A stretch of 64,000 nt of DNA. Source: Serratia fonticola (GTDB lineage: Bacteria; Pseudomonadota; Gammaproteobacteria; Enterobacterales; Enterobacteriaceae). Under the pieces are notes generated by a model. The model was not told the DNA's origin. It worked only from the letters and a program-made list of their open reading frames with translations, and did not search any database. Both the position numbers and the translations under genes were made by a program. The stretch is taken from the NCBI RefSeq assembly GCF_001006005.1, contig NZ_CP011254.1, positions 1,488,001 to 1,552,000 on the forward strand. The letters run 5' to 3'. Positions 52,717 to 62,694 of the stretch are shown here, piece after piece (position 1 is the first letter of the stretch; the number at the start of each line of letters is the position of its first letter).

Positions 52717-54359
52717 GATACTTTCTCCAACATGGTTTCGTTGCCTGCGCCCGGCGGCACCAGCGGCCAGACGTTCTCGAGTTCATCAATGGAAACCTGC
52801 AGCAGATAAGGCCCTTCGCTGTTCAGCAAGGTATCGAGCGCGTCTGCGACCTGGTCTTTGCGGGTAATACGTTGGCCGGGGATGCCGAAGGCGCTGGCCA
52901 ATATCAGGAAATCGGGGTTATCGGAGAGGTTGGTTTCGCTGTAACGGCCATCAAAGAACAGTTGCTGCCACTGGCGAACCATCCCTAAACGCTGGTTATC
53001 CAGTAACACGATCTTCAGCGGTAACTGTTTGCGTTTGATGGTGCCCAGCTCCTGCACGTTCATCATGAAGGAACCATCCCCGGACACGCAGATCACCATG
53101 TCCTCCGGACGTGCCATCTGCGCACCTACCGCTGCGGGGATACCGAAGCCCATCGTCCCCAACCCGCTAGAGGTGATGAAGTTCTCTGGGCGTTCAAAGC
53201 TCATGTGCTGCGCGGTCCACATCTGGTGCTGGCCCACGTCGGTGGTCACCACGGTATTGGCCGGTTTGCGTTCAGACAGTTGCTTGAGCAGTAACGGAGC
53301 ATAGATCGGTTGGCCCGGATGGTCGTAACGCCAAGGGTGGGTTTCTTTCAGCTCCGCCACTCGTTGCAGCCAGGGGGCGATCTGCATTGGCTGTTGCAGA
53401 GCTGGCAGCAACGTCTTCAGATCCCCTTGCAGGGCCACATGCGCCTGACGCAGCTTGCTCATTTCCGCCGGATCGATATCCATGTGGATCACCTTGGCGT
53501 GCGGCGCAAAGGCGTTCAGCTTGCCGGTCACCCGGTCGTCAAAACGCGCGCCCACGGCTATCAATAAATCACACTCCTGCACGGCGAAGTTGGCAGCTTT
53601 GGTGCCATGCATTCCCAACATGCCGAGATAATACGGATGGTTGGCATCCGGCGCGCCCAGGCCTTTCAAGGTCGCCACGGTTGGGATTTGCGTCAGCTCG
53701 ACAAATTCCCGTAATGCCGGGACTGCCTGCGCCATCCCCACGCCACCGCCCACATACAGCATCGGCTTCTGCGCCTGTGCCAGCAGCTGCGTGGCCATAG
53801 CCAGCTCCGCCGTAGGATGTTCAAACTGGTCTTCTACCGGCATCAGATGAGGAGGCAAATCGCCCTGCGCCAGTTGGATGTCTTTCGGGATGTCGATCAG
53901 TACCGGGCCTGGGCGGCCGCTGGTGGCGATGGCAAAAGCCTCTGCCATGATCCCTGGCAGCGCTTCCAGCGACTCCACCAGGAAACTGTGTTTGGTACAG
54001 GCCAGAGACAGGCCCAGAACATCGATCTCCTGAAAAGCATCGGTACCGATAAGCGCAGAGCCTACCTGACCGGTGATCGCAACCACTGGCACCGAGTCCA
54101 GCAGCGCATCCGCCAACCCGGTGATCAGGTTGGTCGCGCCAGGGCCAGAGGTGGCGATACAGACGCCAACTTTGCCGCTGGAACGGGCATAGCCAATAGC
54201 CGCAATCGCCGCACCCTGCTCATGACGACACAGCAGATGTTCAACCCCGCCGTCATACAACGCATCGTAGACCGGCATGATCGCACCACCGGGATAGCCG
54301 AATACCTTGTCTACCCCCTGTGCACGCAACGCTTGAACTACCCACTGAGCACCATTCAT
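52713..54359 (-). CDS. ilvG: Acetolactate synthase II large subunit (intact)
   Basis: A 548-aa thiamine-diphosphate enzyme joining two pyruvates, or pyruvate with 2-oxobutanoate. The ATG at 54359 has GGCGGGGAAAT upstream and gives [59 protein letters not shown], with the catalytic Glu in RHEQGA; the frame extends to 54443. ThDP motif [29 protein letters not shown] is present. The gene is intact, unlike ilvG of E. coli K-12, which has a frameshift. Confidence 0.98.
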   Translation of the reverse strand: MNGAQWVVQALRAQGVDKVFGYPGGAIMPVYDALYDGGVEHLLCRHEQGAAIAAIGYARSSGKVGVCIATSGPGATNLITGLADALLDSVPVVAITGQVGSALIGTDAFQEIDVLGLSLACTKHSFLVESLEALPGIMAEAFAIATSGRPGPVLIDIPKDIQLAQGDLPPHLMPVEDQFEHPTAELAMATQLLAQAQKPMLYVGGGVGMAQAVPALREFVELTQIPTVATLKGLGAPDANHPYYLGMLGMHGTKAANFAVQECDLLIAVGARFDDRVTGKLNAFAPHAKVIHMDIDPAEMSKLRQAHVALQGDLKTLLPALQQPMQIAPWLQRVAELKETHPWRYDHPGQPIYAPLLLKQLSERKPANTVVTTDVGQHQMWTAQHMSFERPENFITSSGLGTMGFGIPAAVGAQMARPEDMVICVSGDGSFMMNVQELGTIKRKQLPLKIVLLDNQRLGMVRQWQQLFFDGRYSETNLSDNPDFLILASAFGIPGQRITRKDQVADALDTLLNSEGPYLLQVSIDELENVWPLVPPGAGNETMLEKVS

Positions 54360-54443
54360 GGTTATTTCCCCGCCTTGTTGCGGGAAGCGCAGGATTTTAT
54401 TCTGTTGGTCATTCTCTGCTCCTTGTTCACATTTTCTTGGCAT

Positions 54444-54477
54444 AAAAAAACCCCCGGACCTTTTGGGTGCGGGGGTT
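54444..54477 (-). terminator. ilv operon attenuator terminator
   Basis: On the minus strand ACCCCCG ... CGGGGGT forms a GC-rich stem followed by TTTTTTT (54450-54444). It sits between the ilvL leader peptide and ilvG, as in E. coli ilvGMEDA attenuation. Confidence 0.93.
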
Positions 54478-54500
54478 ATCTTGCGATTCCGGCTTGTTTT

Positions 54501-54599
54501 CTAAGCCTTTCTTCGTCCAAGTGCAGCCCCGCACGGTGGGATAATAATCACCACCACGCTAATCACGACTAGGCTAATCACTTGGGCTAGGGCTTTCAT
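54501..54599 (-). CDS. ilvL: ilvGMEDA operon leader peptide
   Basis: A 32-aa leader peptide, ending ALGRRKA, with a run of branched-chain codons: VISLVVISVVVIII contains seven Val, five Ile and one Leu. Almost identical to E. coli IlvL. Ribosome stalling on these codons when charged Val, Ile or Leu tRNA is short would prevent the terminator downstream. Too short for the usual gene callers. Confidence 0.96.
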   Translation of the reverse strand: MKALAQVISLVVISVVVIIIPPCGAALGRRKA

Positions 54600-54700
54600 A
54601 ATCGGTTTGTTCACTGTGCTCGTTTCGAACTAATGCCTACAGAGTTACCATAGCAGCCGGTAACCTGACAACACTTTTTTTGCGTTATTATTCGGCGCTG
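54600..54700 (-). promoter_or_regulatory. Promoter region of the ilv operon
   Basis: Upstream of ilvL, on the minus strand, TTGTCA (near 54675) with TAACTC about 18 bases later is a possible promoter. The intergenic gap to the MFS gene is about 130 bp. Confidence 0.4.
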
Positions 54701-54732
54701 TCGGGTCAAAGCGGCAACAAAGCGCATGAAAT

Positions 54733-55965
54733 TCAAACGCTAACACCAGCACCGGGCGCTTTACTTTCTACCGCAATCGCTTTGCCGCGCGTATCCTTGC
54801 CAAAATACACCAACACCGCGATCACGATCGCCACCGTCCCGGCGATCATCGCCATTGCCAGGCCGTAGTTTTGCCCATGATGTTCCGCAATCGTGGCCTG
54901 CAAGGTCGCATTCACCGAAGCAATCAGGTTACCCAACTGGTAAACAAACCCCGGCAACACCGCGCGGGTATTCGCTGGTACCAGTTCGTTGAGGTAGGTT
55001 GGGATCACCCCCCACGCGCCCTGCACCATGAATTGCATCATGAACGCCCCCAGCCCCAGCATGAACGAACCGCTGGCGAAGGCCCACAGCGGGATCACCG
55101 GTAACGCCAATAGGGCAGCAATAATAATGGCTTTCTTACGGCCAATTCTTTCCGACAGGGCACCAAAGAAAATACCGCCGATAATGGACGCGATATTGTA
55201 GCTAATGGCGATGATACTGACGGTTTTAGGATCGAAACCGTGCTGAATTTTCAGGAAGGCCGGATACATATCCTGCGTGCCGTGAGAGAAGAAATTGAAC
55301 GCCGCCATCAGCAGCACCAGATAGACACACAGCTTCCAATGGCTCTTCAGAACGGGCAGCAGAGCGGTGCTTTCTTTACGTGCCCGTGCCGCCAGCCACA
55401 CCGGCGACTCTTCAACGCAGAAGTAGATAAACGGCAGCAACAGGATTGGCGCGGCCCCGATCACGAACATGCCACGCCAACCGACCACTTCAAACAGCAG
55501 GCCGTAGGCCACCGCTGCCAACAGATAGCCAAACGGATACCCCGCCTGGAAAATACCGGACATCAGGCCGCGCGAACGGTCTGGGATGCTTTCCATCGCC
55601 AGCGAAGAGGCCACACCCCAGATGCCGCCCATCGCCACGCCATAAAGCACACGCAGCAACAGGAAGACGGTCAAAGAAGGCGCGGCCGCCGACAGCAACT
55701 CAAATACCGAGAAAAACACGATATTCAACATCAGGATCGGTTTACGGCCATACTTTTCCGCCGCACGGCCAAAAATAAGCGCACCAATCGGGCGTACCGC
55801 CAACGTCAGCAGGATCGCCAGGGTGACTTCTTCCATCCCCACCTGAAAAGCCTGAGCAATATCGCTGAGCAAAAAGACCAGCACAAAGAAATCGAAAGCG
55901 TCGAGCGTCCAGCTTGAAAAGCTGGCAATTGCCGCATTGCGCTGCAGCGGAGTCCAACCAAACAT
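54733..55965 (-). CDS. MFS transporter, SHS/sialate-lactate-like
   Basis: A 410-aa 12-helix major facilitator of the SHS type: SSWTLDAFDFFVLVFLLSDIAQAF at the start, the GRAAEKYGRKPILM motif between helices 2 and 3, and ALSERIGRKKAI in the middle. SHS members carry sialic acid or lactate/pyruvate. Relatives exist next to ilv in other Serratia-like genomes only by my guess; no substrate can be read from the sequence. Divergent from yifB. Two GTTGCAAC palindromes lie in its upstream region. Confidence 0.85.
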   Translation of the reverse strand: MFGWTPLQRNAAIASFSSWTLDAFDFFVLVFLLSDIAQAFQVGMEEVTLAILLTLAVRPIGALIFGRAAEKYGRKPILMLNIVFFSVFELLSAAAPSLTVFLLLRVLYGVAMGGIWGVASSLAMESIPDRSRGLMSGIFQAGYPFGYLLAAVAYGLLFEVVGWRGMFVIGAAPILLLPFIYFCVEESPVWLAARARKESTALLPVLKSHWKLCVYLVLLMAAFNFFSHGTQDMYPAFLKIQHGFDPKTVSIIAISYNIASIIGGIFFGALSERIGRKKAIIIAALLALPVIPLWAFASGSFMLGLGAFMMQFMVQGAWGVIPTYLNELVPANTRAVLPGFVYQLGNLIASVNATLQATIAEHHGQNYGLAMAMIAGTVAIVIAVLVYFGKDTRGKAIAVESKAPGAGVSV

Positions 55966-56307
55966 AGTGTTATCCCTACCGTAGAGTACGAGGTCATCAG
56001 GTTTAGCGGCGGCCGCAGCGGGTGCGGTAGCGGTCGGGGCTTTGTTAAAGAAGTGATTTTTATTTTAACCAATTGTTAAATACACCCATTAGCCCTGCTG
56101 TTGCAACTTGGTTAGCCTGCTAATTTGTTGCAACCTTGTGGTAATTGTTAAGGGGTATTACAACGAAATGCGTACCGACTCGAGAAATAGCACTAACATG
56201 ATGAAATGAATTACTTTTAATTTTGTAGCACTACGCAAGTTGACGATGAGCAGCGCGCGGCTATCGGGCTGTTCACGCATCATGTTGCCTTCAACGAGGA
56301 GAGCAAT
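55966..56307. promoter_or_regulatory. Divergent region between MFS gene and yifB
   Basis: About 340 bp. It contains two copies of TGTTGCAAC (56099-56107 and 56126-56134), 27 bp apart, each holding the self-complementary GTTGCAAC. They could be an operator for the MFS gene or yifB. No other structured element is seen. Confidence 0.5.
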
Positions 56308-57831
56308 ATGTCACTGGCGGTAATCTATACCCGTGCCACGATCGGCGTGCAGGCGCCTTCGGTCATGGTTGAAGTCCATATCAGCAACGGATTACCCGGC
56401 CTTACACTGGTCGGCCTGCCGGAAACCACGGTGAAAGAAGCCCGTGACCGGGTGCGCAGCGCACTGATCAACAACGGCTTCACCTTTCCGGCCAAACGCA
56501 TCACCGTCAATCTGGCACCGGCCGATTTGCCTAAGGAAGGGGGGCGCTATGATTTACCCATTGCGCTGGCCATTCTGGCAGCCTCAGAGCAACTGCCAGC
56601 AGATAAGTTGGCGCACTATGAGTTCCTGGGTGAATTGGCGCTTTCTGGCGCATTGAGGGCTGTACACGGTGCAATTCCGGCGGCAATAGCGGCAGCCGAG
56701 GCCAAGCGTGAGCTGATCCTCGCAGCGGCCAACGGCAAAGAGGCAGGGTTGCTTCCCAACAGCACGACCCGAGTTGCGGAACATTTGCTGGAGGTTTGCG
56801 CTTTTTTGCAAGGTAAGGGGGATCTGCCGATCGCCGTAGCGCCTCCTGCGGCTGCCACGTCAACGGAAACTGCCGACCTGCAGGAAGTCATTGGCCAAGA
56901 GCAGGCAAAGCGAGCGTTGGAAATTGCCGCAGCCGGGGGCCATAACCTATTGCTGCTTGGCCCCCCGGGCACCGGAAAAACCATGCTGGCCAGCCGCCTC
57001 AACGGTTTGCTGCCACCGTTAAGCGATCGGGAGGCGCTGGAAAGCGTGGCCGTTGCCAGCTTATTGCATCACCCTGATGAAACCCTGCCATGGCGCCAGC
57101 GGCCGTTTCGCGCCCCGCACCACAGCGCTTCAATGGCTGCCCTGGTTGGGGGCGGCTCCTTGCCGCGGCCAGGGGAAATCTCCATGGCGCACAACGGCGT
57201 GCTGTTTCTGGATGAGTTACCCGAATTTGAACGGAGAGTGTTAGATGCGTTGCGTGAGCCACTGGAATCCGGTGAAATCGTCATCTCACGCGCCAGCGCC
57301 AAGGTACGCTTCCCTGCCAGGGTGCAGCTGATTGCGGCGATGAACCCCAGCCCAACCGGGCACTATCAGGGCATACACAACCGTACGCCACCGCAGCAAA
57401 TCTTGCGCTACCTCGGCAGGCTTTCCGGCCCCTTCCTCGATCGATTTGATTTGTCGATTGAGGTGCCACTGCTGCCACCAGGCGTACTGGCCAAGCAGCA
57501 CCATGCGGGGGAAAGCAGCCAACAGGTTCGTCAGCGGGTGCTGGTGGCGCGCGAACGGCAGCTGGCACGGGCTGGTAAGGTGAATGCGCTGTTGAGTAAC
57601 CGCGAGGTGGATCGGGATTGCCATTTGCCTGCAGCGGAAGCGGAGTTTTTGGAGAAAACGCTGAGCCAACTGGGATTATCGGTTCGAGCCTGGCATCGCA
57701 TCCTGAAAGTGGCACGCACGCTGGCCGATTTGACGGGGGAACAACAGATTGATAAACGCCATCTCAGCGAAGCGCTCAGCTATCGCAGTATGGATCGCCT
57801 GCTGCTGCAGCTACACCGCAGCCTGGAATAA
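56308..57831 (+). CDS. yifB: YifB, ComM-type Mg-chelatase-like AAA+ ATPase
   Basis: A 507-aa cytosolic AAA+ protein. N-terminal ChlI-like domain (VEVHISNGLPGLTLVGLPETTVKEARDRVRSALINNGF), then AAA+ core with Walker A GPPGTGKTMLASRL and Walker B GVLFLDELPEF, and a C-terminal helical domain. Homologous to ComM, which promotes branch migration in natural transformation and recombination. RBS ACGAGGAGAG. Position next to maoP and hdfR is conserved with E. coli. Confidence 0.96.
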   Translation: MSLAVIYTRATIGVQAPSVMVEVHISNGLPGLTLVGLPETTVKEARDRVRSALINNGFTFPAKRITVNLAPADLPKEGGRYDLPIALAILAASEQLPADKLAHYEFLGELALSGALRAVHGAIPAAIAAAEAKRELILAAANGKEAGLLPNSTTRVAEHLLEVCAFLQGKGDLPIAVAPPAAATSTETADLQEVIGQEQAKRALEIAAAGGHNLLLLGPPGTGKTMLASRLNGLLPPLSDREALESVAVASLLHHPDETLPWRQRPFRAPHHSASMAALVGGGSLPRPGEISMAHNGVLFLDELPEFERRVLDALREPLESGEIVISRASAKVRFPARVQLIAAMNPSPTGHYQGIHNRTPPQQILRYLGRLSGPFLDRFDLSIEVPLLPPGVLAKQHHAGESSQQVRQRVLVARERQLARAGKVNALLSNREVDRDCHLPAAEAEFLEKTLSQLGLSVRAWHRILKVARTLADLTGEQQIDKRHLSEALSYRSMDRLLLQLHRSLE

Positions 57832-57854
57832 AAAATGGGGCCGAATGGCCCCAT
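57828..57854 (-). terminator. Terminator of maoP
   Basis: On the minus strand ATGGGGCC (57854-57847) pairs with GGCCCCAT (57842-57835), loop ATTC, followed by TTTTTTATT. Confidence 0.92.
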
Positions 57855-57859
57855 GATGA

Positions 57860-58198
57860 TCAATCGTCGCTTTCAGTGTAGTCTTCTACCGCATCAGCCT
57901 GCGGCTTGCCACCTGACAGCGTATGGAATTTTTTCGGGCGGCGGGTGCGCGCCAGATATTTAGACCATACTTTTTCTTGCTCGGTTACCGGTTCACGCTC
58001 ACCGCGACACACTGCAACGAACAACTGCTCTTCTTCAGTGGCTGGCTGGCGTTTGCCGGCATCCAACTCGTTGAACGCATACCCGAAACGCTCTAGCAAT
58101 TGCGCTTCTTTAATGGTGAAATCGCCGTGACGGGAGAACCCGCGAGGATAGTTTTTATTATCAAAAAAACGACTGTTGGTGGTGAAGCTATCCGCCAT
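57860..58198 (-). CDS. maoP: MaoP (YifE), macrodomain Ori organisation protein
   Basis: A 112-aa protein. The ATG at 58198 has AGGAG eight bases upstream and gives [100 protein letters not shown], nearly identical to E. coli MaoP. The frame extends to 58282 with no RBS. MaoP acts with the maoS site in keeping the Ori macrodomain structured. Divergent from hdfR as in E. coli. Confidence 0.95.
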   Translation of the reverse strand: MADSFTTNSRFFDNKNYPRGFSRHGDFTIKEAQLLERFGYAFNELDAGKRQPATEEEQLFVAVCRGEREPVTEQEKVWSKYLARTRRPKKFHTLSGGKPQADAVEDYTESDD

Positions 58199-58317
58199 CT
58201 GACACGCTCCTAATTCTCTCATGGCCGTGCTGTTTATGGCGCGGAGTATTAGATAGGCTTGACATCGTGTAAAACAAAACATTTAAATCTTAACGATAAA
58301 AAACTTTGGAGATTGGT

Positions 58318-59145
58318 GTGGACACCGAATTACTGAAAACCTTTTTGGAGGTCAGTAGAACGCGACACTTTGGCCGCGCAGCGGAATCCCTGTACTTAAC
58401 GCAGTCTGCGGTGAGTTTCCGTATCCGTCAGCTTGAAACTCAATTAGGGGCAAATTTATTCACCCGCCACCGCAACAACATCCGCCTGACACCGGCAGGA
58501 GAGCGGCTGTTGCCCTATGCCGAGAGCCTGATGAACACTTGGCAGTTAGCAAAGAAAGAGGTGGTGCGATCGCTACAGCACAGCGAACTTTCAATCGGTG
58601 CCACCGCGTCGCTATGGGAAGCTTACCTCACGCCCTGGCTGCAATCGCTCTACCAGCAGCGGGAGGCCTTGCAGCTAGAAGCCAGGGTGGCTCTGCGCCA
58701 TTCTTTGGTGAAGCAGCTACATGAAAGACAGCTCGATTTGCTAATCACTACCGAACCGCCAAAAATGGATGAGCTGGCCAGCCAGCTGTTGGGTAACTTC
58801 TCGCTACGCCTGTTTTCCTCGTCGCTACACGATAAACCTGGCCCCATGCCTTACATCAAACTGGAATGGGGTGCCGATTTTCACCAACAGGAAGCCCGCA
58901 TGCTTGAGGGCGACAGCATGCCGGTGCTGACCACCACTTCAGCACATCTGACGCGTCAATTGCTGGAAACGACCGGCGGTTGTGCATTTCTCCCCAGCCA
59001 GTGGGAAAAAGACTACCCTCAGTTGATCGCCGTTGCTGACGCCCAGCCGATCATCCGCCCGCTTTATGCCGTCTGGCTGCAAAACAGCGACCAGCAGCCG
59101 TTAATCCGCCAACTGCTGAAAATACCTTTAAATACCGCAACCTGA
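58318..59145 (+). CDS. hdfR: HdfR, LysR-type regulator
   Basis: A 275-aa LysR regulator. The GTG at 58318 has GGAG six bases upstream and gives [72 protein letters not shown], almost identical to E. coli HdfR, a repressor of flhDC. An upstream TTG at 58306 is less likely. The effector-binding domain follows with [12 protein letters not shown]. Ends 5 bp before yjfF, convergent. Confidence 0.95.
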   Translation: MDTELLKTFLEVSRTRHFGRAAESLYLTQSAVSFRIRQLETQLGANLFTRHRNNIRLTPAGERLLPYAESLMNTWQLAKKEVVRSLQHSELSIGATASLWEAYLTPWLQSLYQQREALQLEARVALRHSLVKQLHERQLDLLITTEPPKMDELASQLLGNFSLRLFSSSLHDKPGPMPYIKLEWGADFHQQEARMLEGDSMPVLTTTSAHLTRQLLETTGGCAFLPSQWEKDYPQLIAVADAQPIIRPLYAVWLQNSDQQPLIRQLLKIPLNTAT

Positions 59146-59149
59146 GCCG

Positions 59150-60142
59150 CTATGACGGCTTCAGGCGTGGATGGCGGGGTTTTGCCCGTCTGGTCTGCCA
59201 AAAGGCGCTCATCGCCTTCTGGAGGCCGATAAAGCAGAACAGCAGGATGCCGATGACGATTTTGGTCCACCAGGAGCTGAGCGAGCCATCAAAAGTGATG
59301 TAACTCTGGATTAGACCCTGGATAAGCACGCCAAACAAGGTACCCAAGATGGTGCCGACACCACCGGTCAGCAACGTTCCCCCAATGACGACCGCCGCAA
59401 TGGCATCCAGTTCGACACCGCTGGCAGCCAGAGCGTAACCAGCGGAAGTGTATAGCGAGAAAATTATGCCGGAGAGGGCCGCCAGCGTGCTGGAAAGCAT
59501 GTAAATCTGGATGGTGGTACGCCGTACCGGCACCCCCATCAGCCCAGCGGAGACCGGATTTCCCCCGATGGCATAGACGTTATGGCCAAAACGGGTACGA
59601 TGTGCCAGGATCATGCCAATCACCACGACCAGCAGCATCACCAGCGCCAATAAGGTAAATCGGCCACCACCGGGGACTTTCCAGGCATAGTTTGCCAGCG
59701 TGGCATACAACGGGTGATCAATCGGCAAAGACTCTTCTGACACGATAAAACTCATGCCGCGCACGAAGAACATCCCCGCGAGCGTGATGATAAATGCAGG
59801 TAATTTCAGCACGTCAATGATCCACCCCATCAGCGCACCAAACGAGGCCCCCATCAGCAAGGCAATGACAAATGCATAACCTGGAGCAATACCATAAGTG
59901 CCAATCAGCTTGGCCAGCAGTACGCCGGTAAAGGCAATCACCGAACCCACCGAAAGATCGATACCCCCTGAAAGGATCACAAATGTCATACCCACGGCCA
60001 CAATGCCGAGAAAGGCGTTGTCGGTCAGCAGATCGCACCAAACGCGGGTGGAAGCAAAACTGGGAAATTGGCTAAGGCAAAAGGCGTAGCCCAGTAGGAA
60101 AACTGCAATAGTGATCAATAGGGGAAGGTTACGTTTCATCAT
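59150..60142 (-). CDS. yjfF: Sugar ABC transporter permease YjfF
   Basis: A 330-aa inner-membrane permease of the RbsC type. The ATG at 60142 (MMKRNLPLLITIAVF) matches E. coli YjfF; the GTG at 60160 is an alternative. Family signature EAA-loop-like VGMTFVILSGGIDLSVGSVIAFTGVLLAKLIG and GGNPVSAGLMGVPVRRT are present. Forms the channel with YtfT for galactofuranose import in E. coli. Overlaps ytfT stop by 4 bases (ATGA). Confidence 0.95.
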   Translation of the reverse strand: MMKRNLPLLITIAVFLLGYAFCLSQFPSFASTRVWCDLLTDNAFLGIVAVGMTFVILSGGIDLSVGSVIAFTGVLLAKLIGTYGIAPGYAFVIALLMGASFGALMGWIIDVLKLPAFIITLAGMFFVRGMSFIVSEESLPIDHPLYATLANYAWKVPGGGRFTLLALVMLLVVVIGMILAHRTRFGHNVYAIGGNPVSAGLMGVPVRRTTIQIYMLSSTLAALSGIIFSLYTSAGYALAASGVELDAIAAVVIGGTLLTGGVGTILGTLFGVLIQGLIQSYITFDGSLSSWWTKIVIGILLFCFIGLQKAMSAFWQTRRAKPRHPRLKPS

Positions 60143-61161
60143 GATTTCCGTCTCCGCCACAGCCGTTGTAATGACACACTGGGGGATTGCACCAGCAACA
60201 CGGCTAATACCACCACCGCTTTCAACACCAGGTTAAACTCCGGTTTATAGCCTGAAAGCAGAATTCCCGTATTCATACCCTGAATGATTAGCGCCCCCAC
60301 CACCGAGAGCAGCAGATTAAAACGCCCGCCCAGCAGTGACCCACCGCCAATCACCACGGCCAGGATCGCATCCAGTTCGAGCCACAGGCCCGCATTGTTG
60401 GCATCCGCACCGCGGATATCCGCCGTGACGATAACCCCTGCCACCGCCGCGCACAGGCCGCAAATGATATACACCGCAATGATCACCCAGCGAGTACTGA
60501 CGCCAGCATTACGTGCCGAGCGTAAATTGATACCGACCGCCTCAATAAACAGCCCCAAAGCGGTTTTGCGTGTCAGTAACCAAATCAGTAGCAGCATGAT
60601 GGCCGCAATGATCACCGGCATCGGCAGATACATCAGCGAACCACTGCCGAGCTTGGCTAATCCTTCACTCTCAAAGGTGACGATTTGCCCTTCGGTAATC
60701 AACTGCGCGATACCGCGCCCAGCCACCATCAGCATCAAGGTGGCGACGATCGGCTGGATTTGCAGCACCGCAACCAAGAAACCGTTCCACAGGCCACACA
60801 GTGCCCCAACCGCTAATGCAGCCCCCAGGATGTAAGCTAATGGGTAGCCAGCGCTGGTCATGGTGGCAGCGGTCGCCCCGGCAATCGCCATCACCGCACC
60901 GACGGAGAGATCGATCCCACCGGTAGCGATCACTAACGTCATACCCAAGGCAAGCAGTGCAACAGGGGCACCACGGTTAAAAATATCAATCACGCTGCCG
61001 AACAGGCGGCCATCCTGAATATGGATTGAAAAGAAATGGGGGGCGACCAGGCTATCGATAAGCAAAATCACCGCCAGCGCCCCCAGCTGCGTCGCTCCGA
61101 CGGGCATTACCCACCTTACTTTGCGCGGTCCACCGGTCATGGGAAAACTCCTGTGGTTCAT
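60139..61161 (-). CDS. ytfT: Sugar ABC transporter permease YtfT
   Basis: A 340-aa permease of the RbsC family, about 70-75 percent alike to E. coli YtfT in the parts I compared: DSLVAPHFFSIHIQDGRLFGSVIDIFNRGAPVALLALGMTLVIATGGIDLSVGAVMAIAGAT and DIRGADANNAGLWLELDAILAVVIGGGSLLGGRFNLLLSVVGALIIQGMNTGILLSG. Its ATG overlaps the ytfR stop (ATGA). Confidence 0.95.
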   Translation of the reverse strand: MNHRSFPMTGGPRKVRWVMPVGATQLGALAVILLIDSLVAPHFFSIHIQDGRLFGSVIDIFNRGAPVALLALGMTLVIATGGIDLSVGAVMAIAGATAATMTSAGYPLAYILGAALAVGALCGLWNGFLVAVLQIQPIVATLMLMVAGRGIAQLITEGQIVTFESEGLAKLGSGSLMYLPMPVIIAAIMLLLIWLLTRKTALGLFIEAVGINLRSARNAGVSTRWVIIAVYIICGLCAAVAGVIVTADIRGADANNAGLWLELDAILAVVIGGGSLLGGRFNLLLSVVGALIIQGMNTGILLSGYKPEFNLVLKAVVVLAVLLVQSPSVSLQRLWRRRKS

Positions 61162-62672
61162 GCTGCCCCCTGTTGCACGGCAATGGCCTGCATAATGGCG
61201 GGAACCGTAATGGCATCATGCTCAAGCTGCGCCACATGTTTTCTATCGCGTAATACCACGATGCGATCGGCATAACCTGCCAGCTCCTCCAGTTCGGAGG
61301 AGATCACCAGCAGCGCCAACCCTTCATCACAAAGCCGTTCAATCAGGCGGATAATTTCCGCATGAGCCCCTACGTCAATGCCACGCGTTGGCTCATCCAG
61401 GATCAGGAAACGGGGTTTAGTCGCCAGCCAGCGGGAAAGCAGCACCTTCTGCTGGTTACCGCCGGAAAGGTACTGGATTTGCTGCTCCGGCCCCGGTGTG
61501 CGGATCCCCAGCAGTTTGATGAAATCCTCCGCAATTCGGGTTTGCTCGCGTAGCGGGAGAGGCCGTAACCAGCCACGTTGCGCCTGCAATGCCAGAATGA
61601 TGTTTTCCCTTACCGTGGCAGCGCCGACAATACCGTCGGTCTTACGATCTTCTGGGCAATAACCAAATCCCAGGCTAGCCGCTTTACGGGGCGTAGGGAT
61701 CGCCACCGTTTTGCCTTCAACCTTCGCTGTACCTTTATCCCGAGCCTTAATGCCGAAGATCAGTTGTGCCGTCTCGGTACGTCCCGATCCCAATAAACCA
61801 GCCAGGCCGACTATTTCCCCAGGCCGGATCGCCAGATCGAAGGGCTCAACCATGCCGCGTCGGCCATAGCCGCTAAACTCTACTAACGGCGGGGCCTGCA
61901 CGGCCTGATGTTCGCTGCGTTTGAGCAGCGTCTCATCAAAACTGTGGCCAAGCATCATCTGCACCAATTCGAGCCGTGGTAGCTCGGCGGTGACACGGGT
62001 CCCGACCAACTTGCCGTTACGCAACACCGTAATACGATCGCTGATGCGGTAAACCTGCTCGAGAAAATGGGTGACGAAGATCATCCCCATTCCCTGTGAT
62101 CGCAGTTGGCTGAGAATATCCAGCAGCATGGTGACTTCCTTGGCATCCAGGCTCGCGGTGGGCTCATCCAGGATCAGCACCTTGGCGGAGAGATCGACGG
62201 CGCGAGCAATCGCGACAATTTGCTGAATGGCGATAGAGTAGTTGCCCAGCGGCTGGCTGACATCCAGCGGTAAGCCATAGCCTTCCAGCAGCTTACGGGC
62301 ATTACGCAACATGGTTTTTTGATCGATCAGGCCAAAGCGGGTTGGTTCGCGGCCGATAAACAGATTGGCGGCCACCGAGATATTAGGCAGCAGGTTAACT
62401 TCCTGATAGACGGTGCCAATCCCCAACGATTGCGCCTGGGCCGTATTCTGTGGCGCAATCGCGGTGCCTTCTAGCCAGATCTCACCGGCGGAGCGTTGGT
62501 AAACACCGGTCAATGCCTTAATCAGCGTGGACTTGCCCGCGCCGTTTTCCCCAAGAAGCGCCACCACCTCACCGCGTTGTAGTGTGAAATCAACCTGCTC
62601 CAGCGCTTTTACACCTGGAAACTCCACGGATAACCCGTTTATCACCAATAATGCTGCCTGAGGTGTGGCCAT
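61158..62672 (-). CDS. ytfR: Sugar ABC transporter ATPase YtfR
   Basis: A 504-aa ATPase with two fused ABC domains, the RbsA/MglA layout. First Walker A GENGAGKSTLIKALTG, Walker B ILDEPTASLD; second domain with the degenerate GLLGSGRTETAQL and Walker B LILDEPTRGID plus signature LSGGNQQKV. It powers import through YtfT-YjfF. RBS GGCGGAG. Confidence 0.95.
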   Translation of the reverse strand: MATPQAALLVINGLSVEFPGVKALEQVDFTLQRGEVVALLGENGAGKSTLIKALTGVYQRSAGEIWLEGTAIAPQNTAQAQSLGIGTVYQEVNLLPNISVAANLFIGREPTRFGLIDQKTMLRNARKLLEGYGLPLDVSQPLGNYSIAIQQIVAIARAVDLSAKVLILDEPTASLDAKEVTMLLDILSQLRSQGMGMIFVTHFLEQVYRISDRITVLRNGKLVGTRVTAELPRLELVQMMLGHSFDETLLKRSEHQAVQAPPLVEFSGYGRRGMVEPFDLAIRPGEIVGLAGLLGSGRTETAQLIFGIKARDKGTAKVEGKTVAIPTPRKAASLGFGYCPEDRKTDGIVGAATVRENIILALQAQRGWLRPLPLREQTRIAEDFIKLLGIRTPGPEQQIQYLSGGNQQKVLLSRWLATKPRFLILDEPTRGIDVGAHAEIIRLIERLCDEGLALLVISSELEELAGYADRIVVLRDRKHVAQLEHDAITVPAIMQAIAVQQGAA

Positions 62673-62694
62673 TATCTGCTCCGCCTGTTAACGA

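Noticed and set aside
52713..54359. Frameshifted ilvG as in E. coli K-12
   Set aside because: The frame is open from start to stop over 548 codons.
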